Below are positions 6,719 to 14,592 of a stretch of DNA of 17,430 nucleotides, one piece after another. How positions within the stretch are numbered: position 1 is the first letter of the stretch; each line of letters opens with the position of its first letter. A program made the translations under genes and the position numbers. This DNA is from an uncultured delta proteobacterium (lineage in GTDB: Bacteria; Myxococcota_A; Polyangia; Polyangiales; Polyangiaceae): the NCBI GenBank assembly GCA_903858055.1, contig CAIOHM010000488.1, positions 1 through 17,430 on the forward strand, in the 5' to 3' direction. The notes below the pieces were generated by a model that was given only the letters and a program-made list of their open reading frames with translations, did not search any database and was not told where the DNA came from.

Positions 6719-8080
6719 ATGCACGCAAGCGACGAAGACGGCGAGAAAACCTCCGCGATCGAAGATCTGAAGGCGCTCTTCCAGGGCCCGCGCGACATCT
6801 GGGTCATCTACCTCGCGACCTTGCTCGAGTACCTCGGCATCTTCTCGTTCTTGCAGACGCTGCCGCTCTGGCTCTCCGCCGATCACGGCATGAACGACAA
6901 GCAGGCGGGCTGGTGGGCGTCGACCTTCTCGATGCTCGTGACGCTGTTCATGTTCTTCGTGGGTGGCCTCGCGGACACCTTTGGCGTGCGCCGCATGCTC
7001 ATCGTCTCCTTCGCGCTCGCTGCGGTCACGCGCCTCGGTATGTCGGCCGCGGGCACGCAACCGATGGCGATCGCCGCGCTCCTCGCGTTCGGGTTCGCCT
7101 ACGCGACGACGTCGCCCGTGCTGCAAACGGCCGTGCAGCGCGCCTCGAGCAAGCGCACGCGCGCGTTCGCGTTCTCGCTCTGGTACGTGAGCTTCAACAT
7201 CGCGGGCGCGATCGTCGGCCCGATGATCGACCTCGTGCGCGGCAAGTTCATCGACCCGAACACGAAGAAGCTCGCCCCGCTGGCGATGGACCTCCCGGTC
7301 GTCGGCACGCAAATGGTCTCCGCCCACGCGACGATCCTCGCGATGGGCTTCTTCTTCGCTGCGATCGCCGCCGTGGTCGTCCTCTTCCTGAGCAAAGACT
7401 TCGAGCACGGCCAGGAGGGCTCTGGCCCGCCGACCGCAAAGAAGACGAGCCCGCTCGCGGCGTTCAAAGAGGTCCTCGGCGACAAGCTCTTCTGGCGCTT
7501 CATGGTCATGCTCGTGCTGCTCTCGCTCGTGCGCATGATGTTCCAGCACATGCACTTCACGTGGCCGAAGTACGTCACGCGCGAGCAAGGCGACTCGTTC
7601 CCCATGGGCACCGTGTGGTCGATCAACTCGATGGCCATCATCGTGCTCGCGCCGCTCGGCACCGCGCTCACGCGCAACTTCAAGCCGTTCCAGGTGCTGC
7701 TCGTCGGCGCGGCGATCTCGTCGCTGAGCCCCTTCGTGCTCGTGTTCGGCTCGAGCATGGCGCACCAGCTCGGGATGATCGCGGTGCTCACCATCGGCGA
7801 AGCGCTCTGGTCGCCGCGCCTCTACGAGTACAACGTCTCGATCGCCCCGCGCGGCCGTGAGGCGACCTACGTGAGCCTCGCCTCGTTGCCTTACTTCCTC
7901 GCGAAGTTCCTCGTGGGGCCCACGAGCGGTTACCTGCTCGCGACCTACTGCCCCGCGGAAGGCCCGCGCCAGCCGGCGATCCTGTGGGGCGTCATCGGCC
8001 TGAGCACGGTCATCGGGCCCATCGGCATTTGGCTCTTGCGCGGCTGGATTCAGAAGAAGGACGAGCCCGCCGCGGCTTGA
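6719..8080 (+). CDS. MFS transporter, distantly POT-like
   Basis: A 453-residue integral membrane protein with a charged cytosolic N-terminus of about 25 residues and roughly twelve hydrophobic segments. The major facilitator motif A is clear between TM2 and TM3 (GGLADTFGVRRM, 82-93). The first helix begins LLEYLGIFSFLQTLPLWLS, and late in the protein TIGEALWSPRLYEYNVSIAP resembles the TM10-11 region of proton-coupled oligopeptide transporters. The classic ExxERFxYY motif is reduced to a single Glu, so peptide transport should not be assumed. A charged cytosolic loop after TM6 (about residues 230-245) splits the two halves. It is the only gene between the cysteine-operon end and a convergent terminator, so it is probably monocistronic; a perfect palindrome just upstream may control it. 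The ATG has no good ribosome site, the nearest GAGGA being 20 bases away. The substrate is unknown. Confidence 0.85.
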   Translation: MHASDEDGEKTSAIEDLKALFQGPRDIWVIYLATLLEYLGIFSFLQTLPLWLSADHGMNDKQAGWWASTFSMLVTLFMFFVGGLADTFGVRRMLIVSFALAAVTRLGMSAAGTQPMAIAALLAFGFAYATTSPVLQTAVQRASSKRTRAFAFSLWYVSFNIAGAIVGPMIDLVRGKFIDPNTKKLAPLAMDLPVVGTQMVSAHATILAMGFFFAAIAAVVVLFLSKDFEHGQEGSGPPTAKKTSPLAAFKEVLGDKLFWRFMVMLVLLSLVRMMFQHMHFTWPKYVTREQGDSFPMGTVWSINSMAIIVLAPLGTALTRNFKPFQVLLVGAAISSLSPFVLVFGSSMAHQLGMIAVLTIGEALWSPRLYEYNVSIAPRGREATYVSLASLPYFLAKFLVGPTSGYLLATYCPAEGPRQPAILWGVIGLSTVIGPIGIWLLRGWIQKKDEPAAA

Positions 8081-8086
8081 CGCTCG

Positions 8087-8128
8087 AAGACGCTCGAGCC
8101 TTGGGAAAACCCAGGATTCGAGCGTCTT
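8087..8128. terminator. Bidirectional hairpin terminator between convergent genes
   Basis: aagacgctcgag (8087-8098) pairs with ttcgagcgtctt (8117-8128) with one G-U, and the inner part ccttggg/cccagg closes on an AAAA loop (8106-8109). The 42-base stem-loop starts 6 bases after the MFS stop and 45 bases from the convergent lipoprotein stop. There is only a weak T run afterwards, so it may work by stem strength or serve both directions. Confidence 0.7.
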
Positions 8129-8172
8129 GTCGTTTCGAGCGGAGGCATCTCGGCGTCGTGGCCGAGAGCCGT

Positions 8173-8754
8173 TCAGAACGGGAGCGCCATCGTCAGGTTC
8201 AGGTCGAGGGTCACGGTGGTCGCCGTCGCGAGCGTGACCTTCGGGGCGCTGAAGCCGTCCATCGAGACGAGGTCGCCGCGGTCGGGGGCCGGGGTCGCCG
8301 TGGTCGCCGTCTTGTTGTCGTCGAGGAAGGCGATGACGAAGTACTGCTGCGAGCGCGGCGGGAGGTTCGTGATCGTGTAGTCCACGGCGGCGGTGGCGCT
8401 CGTCATGTCGGCGTCGTTGATGAGCACGTTGCCCACCGAGCGCGCGTTCTGGCGGTTCGTCACCGGGTCCGAGTCGAAGACTGCGACGTAGATGGGACCC
8501 TTGCCGCCGGCGCTCGGGCTCGTGGTGCCGACGCGCTTCACCTTGCCCGTGAGCGTGGCCGTGGTGCCGGTTGCGTTGCCCGCGTCCGTCGTGGGCGTCG
8601 CCGCGTCGCTCGTCGTGGGCGCGGTGCCTGCGTCGACGGCGGGCGAGGACCCCGCGTCCGTCGTCGCGGGCGAACCGGTGGTGGCGTCGGCGGAGCCGCA
8701 GCCGAGGGCGACGAGGGCGAGGGTGGCGAGCGGGAAGGCGAGGGCGGAGCGCAT
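8173..8754 (-). CDS. Small lipoprotein with Asp-Ala-Gly-rich linker, unknown function
   Basis: A 193-residue protein. The start at 8754 is chosen because MRSALAFPLATLALVALGC then forms a compact lipoprotein signal (Cys19); a start at 8790 would place 12 polar residues in front of it. Residues 20-60 are low-complexity Thr/Ser/Pro/Ala with repeated DAG tripeptides, a surface tether of the type common in exported proteins of Polyangiales. The remaining 130 residues look like one beta sandwich: a GKVKR strand, GPIYVAVFDSDP, DYTITNLPPRSQQYFVIAFLDDN and a final TVTLDLNLTMALPF. The FLDDN and DRGDL segments resemble Ca-binding or carboxypeptidase-regulatory-like folds, but I cannot name the family. 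It follows the DUF1275 gene by 72 bases on the same strand. Confidence 0.78.
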   Translation of the reverse strand: MRSALAFPLATLALVALGCGSADATTGSPATTDAGSSPAVDAGTAPTTSDAATPTTDAGNATGTTATLTGKVKRVGTTSPSAGGKGPIYVAVFDSDPVTNRQNARSVGNVLINDADMTSATAAVDYTITNLPPRSQQYFVIAFLDDNKTATTATPAPDRGDLVSMDGFSAPKVTLATATTVTLDLNLTMALPF

Positions 8755-8776
8755 GAGCTCGCCCCTAGCGGGGAGA

Positions 8777-8809
8777 TGCTTCGTGTGCAAAAGGTTTTGA
8801 TGCGAAGCA
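8777..8809. repeat. 7-bp inverted repeat upstream of the small lipoprotein
   Basis: tgcttcg (8777-8783) and cgaagca (8803-8809) are exact inverted copies with a 19-base, A/T-richer spacer. The site lies in the 72-base gap between the DUF1275 stop and the lipoprotein start. It could be a weak terminator or an operator in the lipoprotein leader; the arms are short. Confidence 0.3.
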
Positions 8810-8826
8810 AGTGGATGTGCCGGAAT

Positions 8827-9519
8827 TCACAGGCTCCCGTCGCTCGCTTGGCCCCGTGCAATCCCCGTTTGGCGCCACACCCAGTAGGCGACGGCCGCCG
8901 CGGCAAGTGCGCCCGCGGGCACCAAGAGCGCCTCGTGACCGAGCTGCGCGCTCGCGAGGGCGCCGGCGACGACGCCGAGGAAGAAGCCCGCGAGCAACGT
9001 GGCGAAGAGCCAAAAGCGCCAGGCGTCGATGCGCCGAAGGCGGATCGCTTGCCCGAGCATCAGGCCGAGGTCGGTGAGCACCCCGGTCATGTGCGTCGTC
9101 CGAATGCTCGCGCCGCTGAAGTTCGTTGCGAGGGCGTTCTGGAGGCCACATGCCGCGGCGGCCAAGCAGTCCGCCGCGACGAAGCGATCGTGGGTTCCCG
9201 CGAAGTATGCGCCGACGAGGAGCGCGCTCTCCACGAGGAGCCCGACGCCGTAGCGGCGACCGAGGCGGAGGGTCGAGTCGCCAATGAGCAGGCCGCTCAG
9301 GACCGCACCCGCAGCGAACGCCGCCAAGACCACGAAGCTCGCGCTCGCGTGACGAGGCCCGACGCTCGCCACGCGCACGCCCGCCTCCGTGAGAGCGCCC
9401 GTCACGTGGGAGATCCCCTTGTGCTGCGCACCGAGCCACGCGAGCGAGTTCACGTAGCCCGCGACCGCCGCGAGGGCGAAGCATGTGGAATACACCCAGG
9501 CGGGAGCGAAGTGACGCAT
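8827..9519 (-). CDS. DUF1275 (YoaK-like) membrane protein
   Basis: A 230-residue hydrophobic protein with about six membrane segments. Family markers are AGYVNSLAWL near the N-terminus, ISHVTGALTEAG after the first helix and, in the middle, AAACGLQNALATNFSGASIRTTHMTGVLTDLG, which repeats the HVTG/HMTG theme typical of DUF1275. The molecular function of this family is not established. The gene lies between SulP and the small lipoprotein on the same strand, 113 bases after SulP, so the three may form a loose transcription unit. No good ribosome site is visible before the ATG. Confidence 0.88.
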   Translation of the reverse strand: MRHFAPAWVYSTCFALAAVAGYVNSLAWLGAQHKGISHVTGALTEAGVRVASVGPRHASASFVVLAAFAAGAVLSGLLIGDSTLRLGRRYGVGLLVESALLVGAYFAGTHDRFVAADCLAAAACGLQNALATNFSGASIRTTHMTGVLTDLGLMLGQAIRLRRIDAWRFWLFATLLAGFFLGVVAGALASAQLGHEALLVPAGALAAAAVAYWVWRQTGIARGQASDGSL

Positions 9520-9632
9520 CGTGGTGGGCCGCGATCGTCGCGAAGCGCGCCCCGCAGCGAGGGCACGCGACGCACGCGGCGGTTGCGAAGCTAGCGCGTA
9601 GCCGCCGTTGCTCCAAAAGAACGCCTCGAACG

Positions 9633-11249
9633 TTAGCCCACCACGCGCGGCGCGCGCGGCGTGTGACGCGTCGAGAGCGGGTGCTCCTCTGCCCGCGCGT
9701 AGCTCTCGAGGCCCGTGACGGTCACCGCTCCCGCACCGCGCGCCTTTCGGGCGCGCCCGACCGCGTCGAGCACGGCGAGCACGGAATGATCGACGAAGCG
9801 TGCGCGCTGCACGTCGACCAACACCGTCGACGAATCGGGCGCGGACGACACGAGCTCGCGGAGCCGAAGCGAGTTCGCGAACGTGGCAGGGCTCTCGACG
9901 CGAACGACGAGGGATCCCTCGCCATCATCGACGGCGAGCGCGAGGCGCGCGAGCTCGCCGGGGCGCACGCCGCGCGCCAGGTGAAGCGAGGCCTCGACCG
10001 TGATGCCCGCGAGCACGCCGACGAGAAGATCCGTGGCGAGCGTGAAGACGATGGTTGCAGCATACACGAGCGCTTGATCGCGCCCCACCGAGCGTGCGAG
10101 CGCGAAGGTCTTCGGCGACGCGAGGCTCACGGCGCTCACGACGAGCATCGCCGCGAGCGCGGCGAGCGGGAGCCGATGCACGAGCGCGGGCGCGAGACCG
10201 ATGCAGAGCGCGAGCACGACGCCGTGGAACGCGTTGGCGCGGCTCGTGCGCCCACCGGCCGCGACGTTCGCGGAGCTGCGGACGATTTCGGAGATCATCG
10301 GGAGCCCGCCCAAGAGGCCCGCGACCACGTTGCCTGCGCCGACCGCACGCAGATCACGATCGAGGTCGCTGCGCCGGTGGAGCGGGTCGAGCGCGTCGAC
10401 GGCCTTGGCGCTCACGAGGGTTTCGAGGGTGCCGACGAGCACGAGCAGGAGCAGATGCTCGAGACTCTCGGAGCGCGCGATGCCTACGAAATCAGGCGCA
10501 TGCGTCACGTCGTGCAGCTTCGGTGGCAGCGGCACGAGATCCTCGGGCCCCACGTGGGCGTGAAGCGCGCCCAGCAGATCGACGGTTCGTGCGCGGTCGA
10601 GATCGAGCCACGCACCGAGCAGGAGGGCGACGGCGAGACCGGGCAGGGCGGCCGGGATTCGAGCGACGCGCGCCGGGGCCACGCGGGGCCAGAGGAGCAT
10701 CGTGGCGAGCGTCGTGACGCCAATGACGGCGCTCACGGGATCGGCGTGGAGCGCGCTCGCGGGGATCTCGAGGAGGAGAGCGAGGGGGGTCTTTCCGACC
10801 GGCGTGACCCCGAGGAGCACGTGCGCCTGCTTCGCGAGGAGCAGCACGCCGATCGCCGCGAGCATGCCGCGCACGGCGAACGCCGGGACGAGCTCCGCGT
10901 ACTTGCCCGCCCGCGCCGTGCCGAGCGCGAGCTGGACGACACCGGCGATCGCCACGAGGGCCGCAGTGCGCCGGGCGCCGATCAGCGCGTCGCCGTCTCC
11001 GAGGGCCTCGACGGCGCCGAGCACGACGACGATGAGCCCCGCGGCCGGTCCCTTGATCGTGAGCGGTGCGCTGCCGAGCGGCGTCGCGACGAGGCCGCCG
11101 ACGATGGCGGTGACGATGCCCGCGAAGGGCGAAAACCCGCTCGCGATCGACGTGGCGATCCCCAGCGGGAGCGCGAGCAGCGCCACCACGAGCCCGGCCA
11201 CGGCGTCGCGCCGAAGGGACGGGGGCTGCGGAGGCGGGGCGGAATTCAT
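9633..11249 (-). CDS. SulP family anion transporter with STAS domain
   Basis: A 538-residue protein. Residues about 12-420 form the SulP membrane domain, opening with RRDAVAGLVVALLALPLGIATSIASG-type sequence (14-38) and the SAPLTIKGPAAG motif (about 60-71), typical of sulfate or bicarbonate permeases. GNVVAGLLGGLPMISEIVRSSANVAAGG-type sequence in the middle is also a family hallmark. Residues about 440-525 are a short STAS domain containing VLVDVQRARFVDHSVLAVLD, a cytosolic regulatory module. The anion cannot be read from sequence: sulfate would suit the cysteine genes upstream in the window, but bicarbonate and other anions are equally common. The start is the ATG at 11249; its ribosome site is weak. 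The AT-rich dyad at 11282-11315 stands 33 bases upstream and could control this gene and the divergent DsbA-like gene. Confidence 0.92.
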   Translation of the reverse strand: MNSAPPPQPPSLRRDAVAGLVVALLALPLGIATSIASGFSPFAGIVTAIVGGLVATPLGSAPLTIKGPAAGLIVVVLGAVEALGDGDALIGARRTAALVAIAGVVQLALGTARAGKYAELVPAFAVRGMLAAIGVLLLAKQAHVLLGVTPVGKTPLALLLEIPASALHADPVSAVIGVTTLATMLLWPRVAPARVARIPAALPGLAVALLLGAWLDLDRARTVDLLGALHAHVGPEDLVPLPPKLHDVTHAPDFVGIARSESLEHLLLLVLVGTLETLVSAKAVDALDPLHRRSDLDRDLRAVGAGNVVAGLLGGLPMISEIVRSSANVAAGGRTSRANAFHGVVLALCIGLAPALVHRLPLAALAAMLVVSAVSLASPKTFALARSVGRDQALVYAATIVFTLATDLLVGVLAGITVEASLHLARGVRPGELARLALAVDDGEGSLVVRVESPATFANSLRLRELVSSAPDSSTVLVDVQRARFVDHSVLAVLDAVGRARKARGAGAVTVTGLESYARAEEHPLSTRHTPRAPRVVG

Positions 11250-11281
11250 CGTGAGCGCGGATCGACGGGCGTTCGAGAAAG

Positions 11282-11315
11282 CATGTCACATATAACATAT
11301 GTTGTACAGGACATG
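11282..11315. promoter_or_regulatory. 34-bp imperfect AT-rich dyad in a divergent promoter region
   Basis: Perfect arms catgtc (11282-11287) and gacatg (11310-11315) flank a central perfect palindrome aacatatgtt (11294-11303); 13 of 17 symmetric positions match. It stands out as an AT-rich island in very GC-rich DNA, between SulP (- strand) and the DsbA-like gene (+ strand). It looks like an operator for a dimeric or double-dimeric repressor, possibly covering both promoters. No convincing -35/-10 pair could be placed. Confidence 0.55.
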
Positions 11316-11430
11316 TTTCGACGGTCATCGGTTTTGCGTGCCGGCGGTGGCGCGCGGGCGGCAGCATGCGCGGGCTCAGCGCACGACGAGGCTTGCGGCG
11401 GAACACCGTTGCAGGCGAGAGTCCGGCCCC

Positions 11431-13410
11431 GTGCTGAACCTTCGATCGCTTCGTCCGCGCGGCCTCGCGTCGCTCTTGCTCGTGACGTGCGCCACGGCCT
11501 TTTTCGGCTGTGCCACGCCCGCTTCGCCGGTCCCCGCGTCGCCCGAGCCGCTCATGGTCGAGGCCGCCGCGCCGCCGCCCGTGCCGCCTCCTGCTCCTGC
11601 GCCCAGCGCACCGCCCGCGCACCCCCTCCTCGTGGGCGCGGAGGATGTCACGTGGGGGTCGGCGAGCGCGCCCGTGACCGTCGTCGTCTTCAGCGATTTC
11701 CAGTGCCCGTTCTGTTCGCGCGGAGCGGCGACGATCGCCGAGCTCGAGAAGAAGCACGGGCCAGACGGCCTCCGCGTCGTGTGGAAGAACCTGCCGCTGC
11801 CTTTCCATGACCGCGCGAAGCCCGCTGCCGAGGCGGCGCTGGCCGTGCACGCGCGCCTCGGGTCCGACGGGTTCTGGGCCTTCCACGACAAGCTCTTCGC
11901 CAACCAGCGTGATCTCGCCCTCGAGAGCCTGCTGCGCTTCGCGGGGGAGGTCGGCGTGCGCGACCTCGAGGCCATGCGTGTAGACCTCACGGGGCATCGC
12001 TTCGCCGCGCGCGTCGACGCCGACCTGCGCCTCGCCTCGGAGCTTGGCGTGCACGGCACTCCGGCCTTCTTCGTCAACGGGGTGCTGGTCTCGGGCGCGC
12101 AGCCGCTGCCGGTCTTCGACGCGCTCGTGAACCGCGAGCGTGCGAAGGCCGACGTCGCGCTCGCGCAGGGCACCCCGCGCACGGCGCTCTACGCCACGAT
12201 GGTCGCGCTGAACTACGTCGCGCCGAAGCCGGAAGCGCAGGAAGAAGACGAGGATCCCGTCGACACGACGGTCTACGCAGTGCCCGTGAGTCGCTCGCCC
12301 GTGCGCGGCGCCGCGGACGCGCTCGTCACCATCGTGGCCTTCGGGGACTTCCAGTGCCCCTATTGCAAGCGCGGCGCAGCGACCGTCGAACAGGTCCAGA
12401 AGCGCTTCGGATCGAGCGTGCGCGTCGTGTGGAAGCACGAGCCGTTGCCGTTTCACCCGCAAGCGGAGCCCGCCGCCGAGCTGGCGGAAGAGGCGCGGGC
12501 GCAGAAGGGGAACGAGGGCTTTTGGGCCGCCCATGACGCGCTCTTCGCGCTCGATCGCGTGAACGCCGAGAGCCTCGCGGGCCTCGAGGCGAAGCTCGGT
12601 CTTCGGCACGGGTCGGTGAAAGCGGCGATCGACGCCCACACGCACGCGAAGGCCATCGACGCCGACGAAGAGCTCGCGGAGGCGCTCGAAGCGAACGGCA
12701 CGCCGCACTTCTTCGTCAACGGCCGTCGCCTCGTCGGCGCGCAGCCCGAGGCGGTGTTTGCGAAGCTCGTCGATGAAGAGCTCGCGAAAGCGCGAGCACG
12801 CGTCGCGAAGGGCACCAAGGCCGGCGAGGTCTACGCGGCGATCGTCCGCGACGGAAAGCCAGGCAAAGAGCTCGAGCGGAAGGTCGTGCCGGCGCCCACG
12901 GGCACCGAGCCGTTTCGCGGGGCCGCGAACGCGCGGGTGGTGATCACCCAGTTCAGCGACTTTCAATGCCCCTTCTGCCAGCGCGTGGAGCCCACGGTCA
13001 CGACGCTCCTCGAGCAGTACGGCGATCGCGTGAAGCTCGTGTGGCGCAACCTCCCGCTCCCGATGCACCCGGAGGCGCCCCTCGCCGCCGAGGCGGCCCT
13101 CGAGGCGCAACGCCAGAAAGGAAACGAAGGGTTTTGGGCGATGCACGGCAAGCTCTTCGCCTCCCGCGACTTCTCGATGGAGAGCCTGCACGAGCGGGCT
13201 CGGGAGATCGGCCTCGACGTGAACGCCTTCGACGCCGCGATGCGCGACCATCGCCACGCGGCCGCCGTGAAGCGTGACACCGCGATCGCCGAGTCCGCCG
13301 GGATCCGCGGCACGCCCGCCTTCGTGATCAACGGCCGATTCCTCGCGGGCGCGCAGCCCTTGAAGAAGTTTCGGCGCGCGGTCGAGCGGGCCCTCGACGA
13401 AGCCAAGTGA
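11431..13410 (+). CDS. Lipoprotein with three tandem DsbA-like thioredoxin domains
   Basis: A 659-residue protein from a GTG at 11431, chosen because the next residues form a signal peptide with a lipobox-like FFGC (Cys27). An ATG at 11299 would begin inside the dyad and put 44 arginine-rich residues before the signal. A Pro/Ala tether (about 45-66) leads to three DsbA-like domains, each with an FQCP(F/Y)C redox motif and a GTP cis-proline loop: CPFC 92-95 with Pro211, CPYC 309-312 with Pro425, CPFC 513-516 with the last GTPAF. Each ends with a GAQP segment. An acidic linker, EEDEDPVD, joins domains 1 and 2. Apart from Cys20 and Cys27 in the signal peptide, the protein contains only the six redox cysteines. 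It should oxidise or isomerise thiols of exported proteins; direction and partners are unknown. The methyltransferase follows after 75 bases. Confidence 0.88.
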   Translation: MLNLRSLRPRGLASLLLVTCATAFFGCATPASPVPASPEPLMVEAAAPPPVPPPAPAPSAPPAHPLLVGAEDVTWGSASAPVTVVVFSDFQCPFCSRGAATIAELEKKHGPDGLRVVWKNLPLPFHDRAKPAAEAALAVHARLGSDGFWAFHDKLFANQRDLALESLLRFAGEVGVRDLEAMRVDLTGHRFAARVDADLRLASELGVHGTPAFFVNGVLVSGAQPLPVFDALVNRERAKADVALAQGTPRTALYATMVALNYVAPKPEAQEEDEDPVDTTVYAVPVSRSPVRGAADALVTIVAFGDFQCPYCKRGAATVEQVQKRFGSSVRVVWKHEPLPFHPQAEPAAELAEEARAQKGNEGFWAAHDALFALDRVNAESLAGLEAKLGLRHGSVKAAIDAHTHAKAIDADEELAEALEANGTPHFFVNGRRLVGAQPEAVFAKLVDEELAKARARVAKGTKAGEVYAAIVRDGKPGKELERKVVPAPTGTEPFRGAANARVVITQFSDFQCPFCQRVEPTVTTLLEQYGDRVKLVWRNLPLPMHPEAPLAAEAALEAQRQKGNEGFWAMHGKLFASRDFSMESLHERAREIGLDVNAFDAAMRDHRHAAAVKRDTAIAESAGIRGTPAFVINGRFLAGAQPLKKFRRAVERALDEAK

Positions 13411-13445
13411 ACGCGCGCGCGGCGGCGTCGGTGGCGCGCGGCCCT

Positions 13446-13461
13446 TGGCATGCAGCATGCT
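13446..13461 (+). promoter_or_regulatory. Possible sigma54-type -24/-12 promoter of the methyltransferase
   Basis: TGGCAT-N5-ATGCT at 13446-13461 has the fixed GG-to-GC spacing of sigma54 promoters (TGGCAC-N5-TTGCA/T), with two mismatches. Transcription would start near 13472, 14 bases before the ATG at 13486, with GGAG at 13474-13477 as ribosome site. The very short leader and the overlapping gcatgc/agcatgct palindromes make this weaker than the site at 15987-16002. Confidence 0.35.
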
Positions 13462-13485
13462 GCTGACCGCGACGGAGACCGCACG

Positions 13486-14106
13486 ATGACCGACCTCGCC
13501 GCCCATTGGGAGAACGTTTACGCGACCAAAGATCCCGCCGCGGTGAGCTGGTACCGTCCTCACCTCGAGCGCTCGCTCGCCTTCGTGGAGGCCGCGGGGC
13601 TCGCACCGGGGGCCCACGTGATCGACGTGGGCGGCGGAGCTTCCACGCTCGTGGATGACCTCGTCGCGCGCGGCCTTTCCGTCACCGTGCTCGACCTGAG
13701 CCCGACGGCGCTGGCGCGGTCGCGGGAGCGCCTGGGGCCGCGCGCAGAGACCGTGCGCTTCGTGGCCGCAGACGTGCTCACGTCTGGGATTTCACAGGGG
13801 AGCGTCGACCTTTGGCACGACCGCGCCGTGCTTCACTTCCTGCGCGACGACGCGGATCGTGCACGCTACCGCGCACGGCTCCTCGACGCGCTCGCTCCGC
13901 GAGGCCATGTCGTGCTCGGCGGCTTTGCCCCGGACGGTCCCGAGAAGTGCAGCGGATTGCCGGTATGCCGCGCGAGCGCCGACGACCTCATGGCGTTTCT
14001 GGGCGAGCCCTTCGAGGAGCTTGGCCGCGCCGCGGAGGTTCACGTCACGCCGTGGTCGACCTCGCAGATCTTTGCCTACGTGCACGCGCGCCGTCGTGGC
14101 GCGTGA
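13486..14106 (+). CDS. Class I SAM-dependent methyltransferase
   Basis: A 206-residue, single-domain protein. HVIDVGGGAS at 45-54 is motif I, the SAM-binding loop; TVLDLS (about 66-71) holds the acidic residue that binds the ribose; VDLWHDRAVLHFL is motif IV. The opening AHWENVYATKDPAAVSWYRPHLERSLAF resembles a widespread group of small methyltransferases that share an SWY motif near the N-terminus and are often annotated only by fold. The substrate is unknown. The ATG is preceded by CGGAGA. The start is 75 bases after the DsbA-like gene, and a hairpin follows 5 bases after the stop. No signal peptide is present, so it is cytosolic. Confidence 0.87.
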   Translation: MTDLAAHWENVYATKDPAAVSWYRPHLERSLAFVEAAGLAPGAHVIDVGGGASTLVDDLVARGLSVTVLDLSPTALARSRERLGPRAETVRFVAADVLTSGISQGSVDLWHDRAVLHFLRDDADRARYRARLLDALAPRGHVVLGGFAPDGPEKCSGLPVCRASADDLMAFLGEPFEELGRAAEVHVTPWSTSQIFAYVHARRRGA

Positions 14107-14111
14107 AACAA

Positions 14112-14132
14112 CGCGAAACGCCATGTTTCGCG
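14112..14132. terminator. Hairpin just after the methyltransferase stop
   Basis: cgcgaaac (14112-14119) and gtttcgcg (14125-14132) are perfect 8-bp arms around a 5-base loop. The stem starts 5 bases after the stop codon. No T run follows, so it is a plausible but not classic terminator; it could also shape the rhodanese leader. Confidence 0.5.
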
Positions 14133-14215
14133 CAGACGGCGTCGCCGCTCATCGCTGCAGCTTGACCGACGACGTCGATGGTCTAGTAGCCGGTAAAATT
14201 TTGGAGGACGGATTC

Positions 14216-14530
14216 ATGAGCACGCTGAAACTCGCCACGCCGAACGACGTCGATCGCCTCCGTACCTCGTTCCGCGTCGTCGACGTGCGCGAGCCCGTGG
14301 AGTTCACGGGGGAGCTTGGTCACATTGCCGAGGCGGAGCTCGTGCCGCTTGGCACCGTGATGGACGCGGCGGCGTCGTGGGACAAGAGCGCGCCGATCAT
14401 CCTCGTGTGCCGCTCGGGCGCGCGCTCGGGCCGCGCGGGCGAGGCCCTCGTCGCGATGGGCTTCGAGCACGTGACCAACATGGTCGGCGGCATGATCGCT
14501 TGGAACCAGGACGGCCTCCCGACCGTGTGA
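14216..14530 (+). CDS. Single-domain rhodanese-like sulfurtransferase
   Basis: A 104-residue protein with one rhodanese domain. VVDVREPVEFTGELGHIAEAELVPLG is the N-terminal CH2A-like region, and the active loop is CRSGAR with the persulfide-forming Cys65; the C-terminal NMVGGMIAW is also typical. Rhodaneses carry sulfane sulfur to acceptors such as E1/carrier pairs, or detoxify sulfur species. A strong GGAGGA ribosome site (14203-14208) lies 7 bases before the ATG, in an AT-rich patch. TTGACC at 14162-14167 might be a -35, but no well-spaced -10 was found. Because the E1 at 280-1023 lacks a rhodanese domain, this protein is a candidate sulfur donor, but it is over 13 kb away and nothing ties the two directly. 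Confidence 0.9.
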   Translation: MSTLKLATPNDVDRLRTSFRVVDVREPVEFTGELGHIAEAELVPLGTVMDAAASWDKSAPIILVCRSGARSGRAGEALVAMGFEHVTNMVGGMIAWNQDGLPTV

Positions 14531-14592
14531 GTCCGGCGCAGGCTTCGCGGGCGGCGCTCGTCACGATGCGAAAGGTGTCGTCGCGCGTGCGG

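Noticed and set aside
8755..8790. Upstream ATG start for the small lipoprotein
   Set aside because: It would put 12 polar residues before the signal peptide.
9577..9607. Hairpin between SulP and DUF1275 (cggcgg/ccgccg arms)
   Set aside because: The arms are 6 bp of very common GC triplets around a 19-base loop, with no T run, so it is not distinguishable from chance.
11299..11430. Alternative ATG start for the DsbA-like protein
   Set aside because: It begins inside the dyad and adds 44 arginine-rich residues before an otherwise good lipoprotein signal peptide; GTG at 11431 is preferred.
9483..11810. Long open frame of 775 codons on the + strand, opposite SulP
   Set aside because: It lies antisense to a clear SulP gene, is rich in Arg/Glu/His with no membrane or family pattern, and follows from third-position G/C in the real gene.
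10492..13617. Long open frame of 1041 codons on the - strand, opposite the DsbA-like gene
   Set aside because: It spans two real genes and the dyad on the other strand, and its product is Arg/Glu/His-rich with no recognisable domain.
14162..14199. Promoter from TTGACC to TAAAAT before the rhodanese
   Set aside because: The spacer is 26 bases, too long, and the start would fall at the ribosome site.
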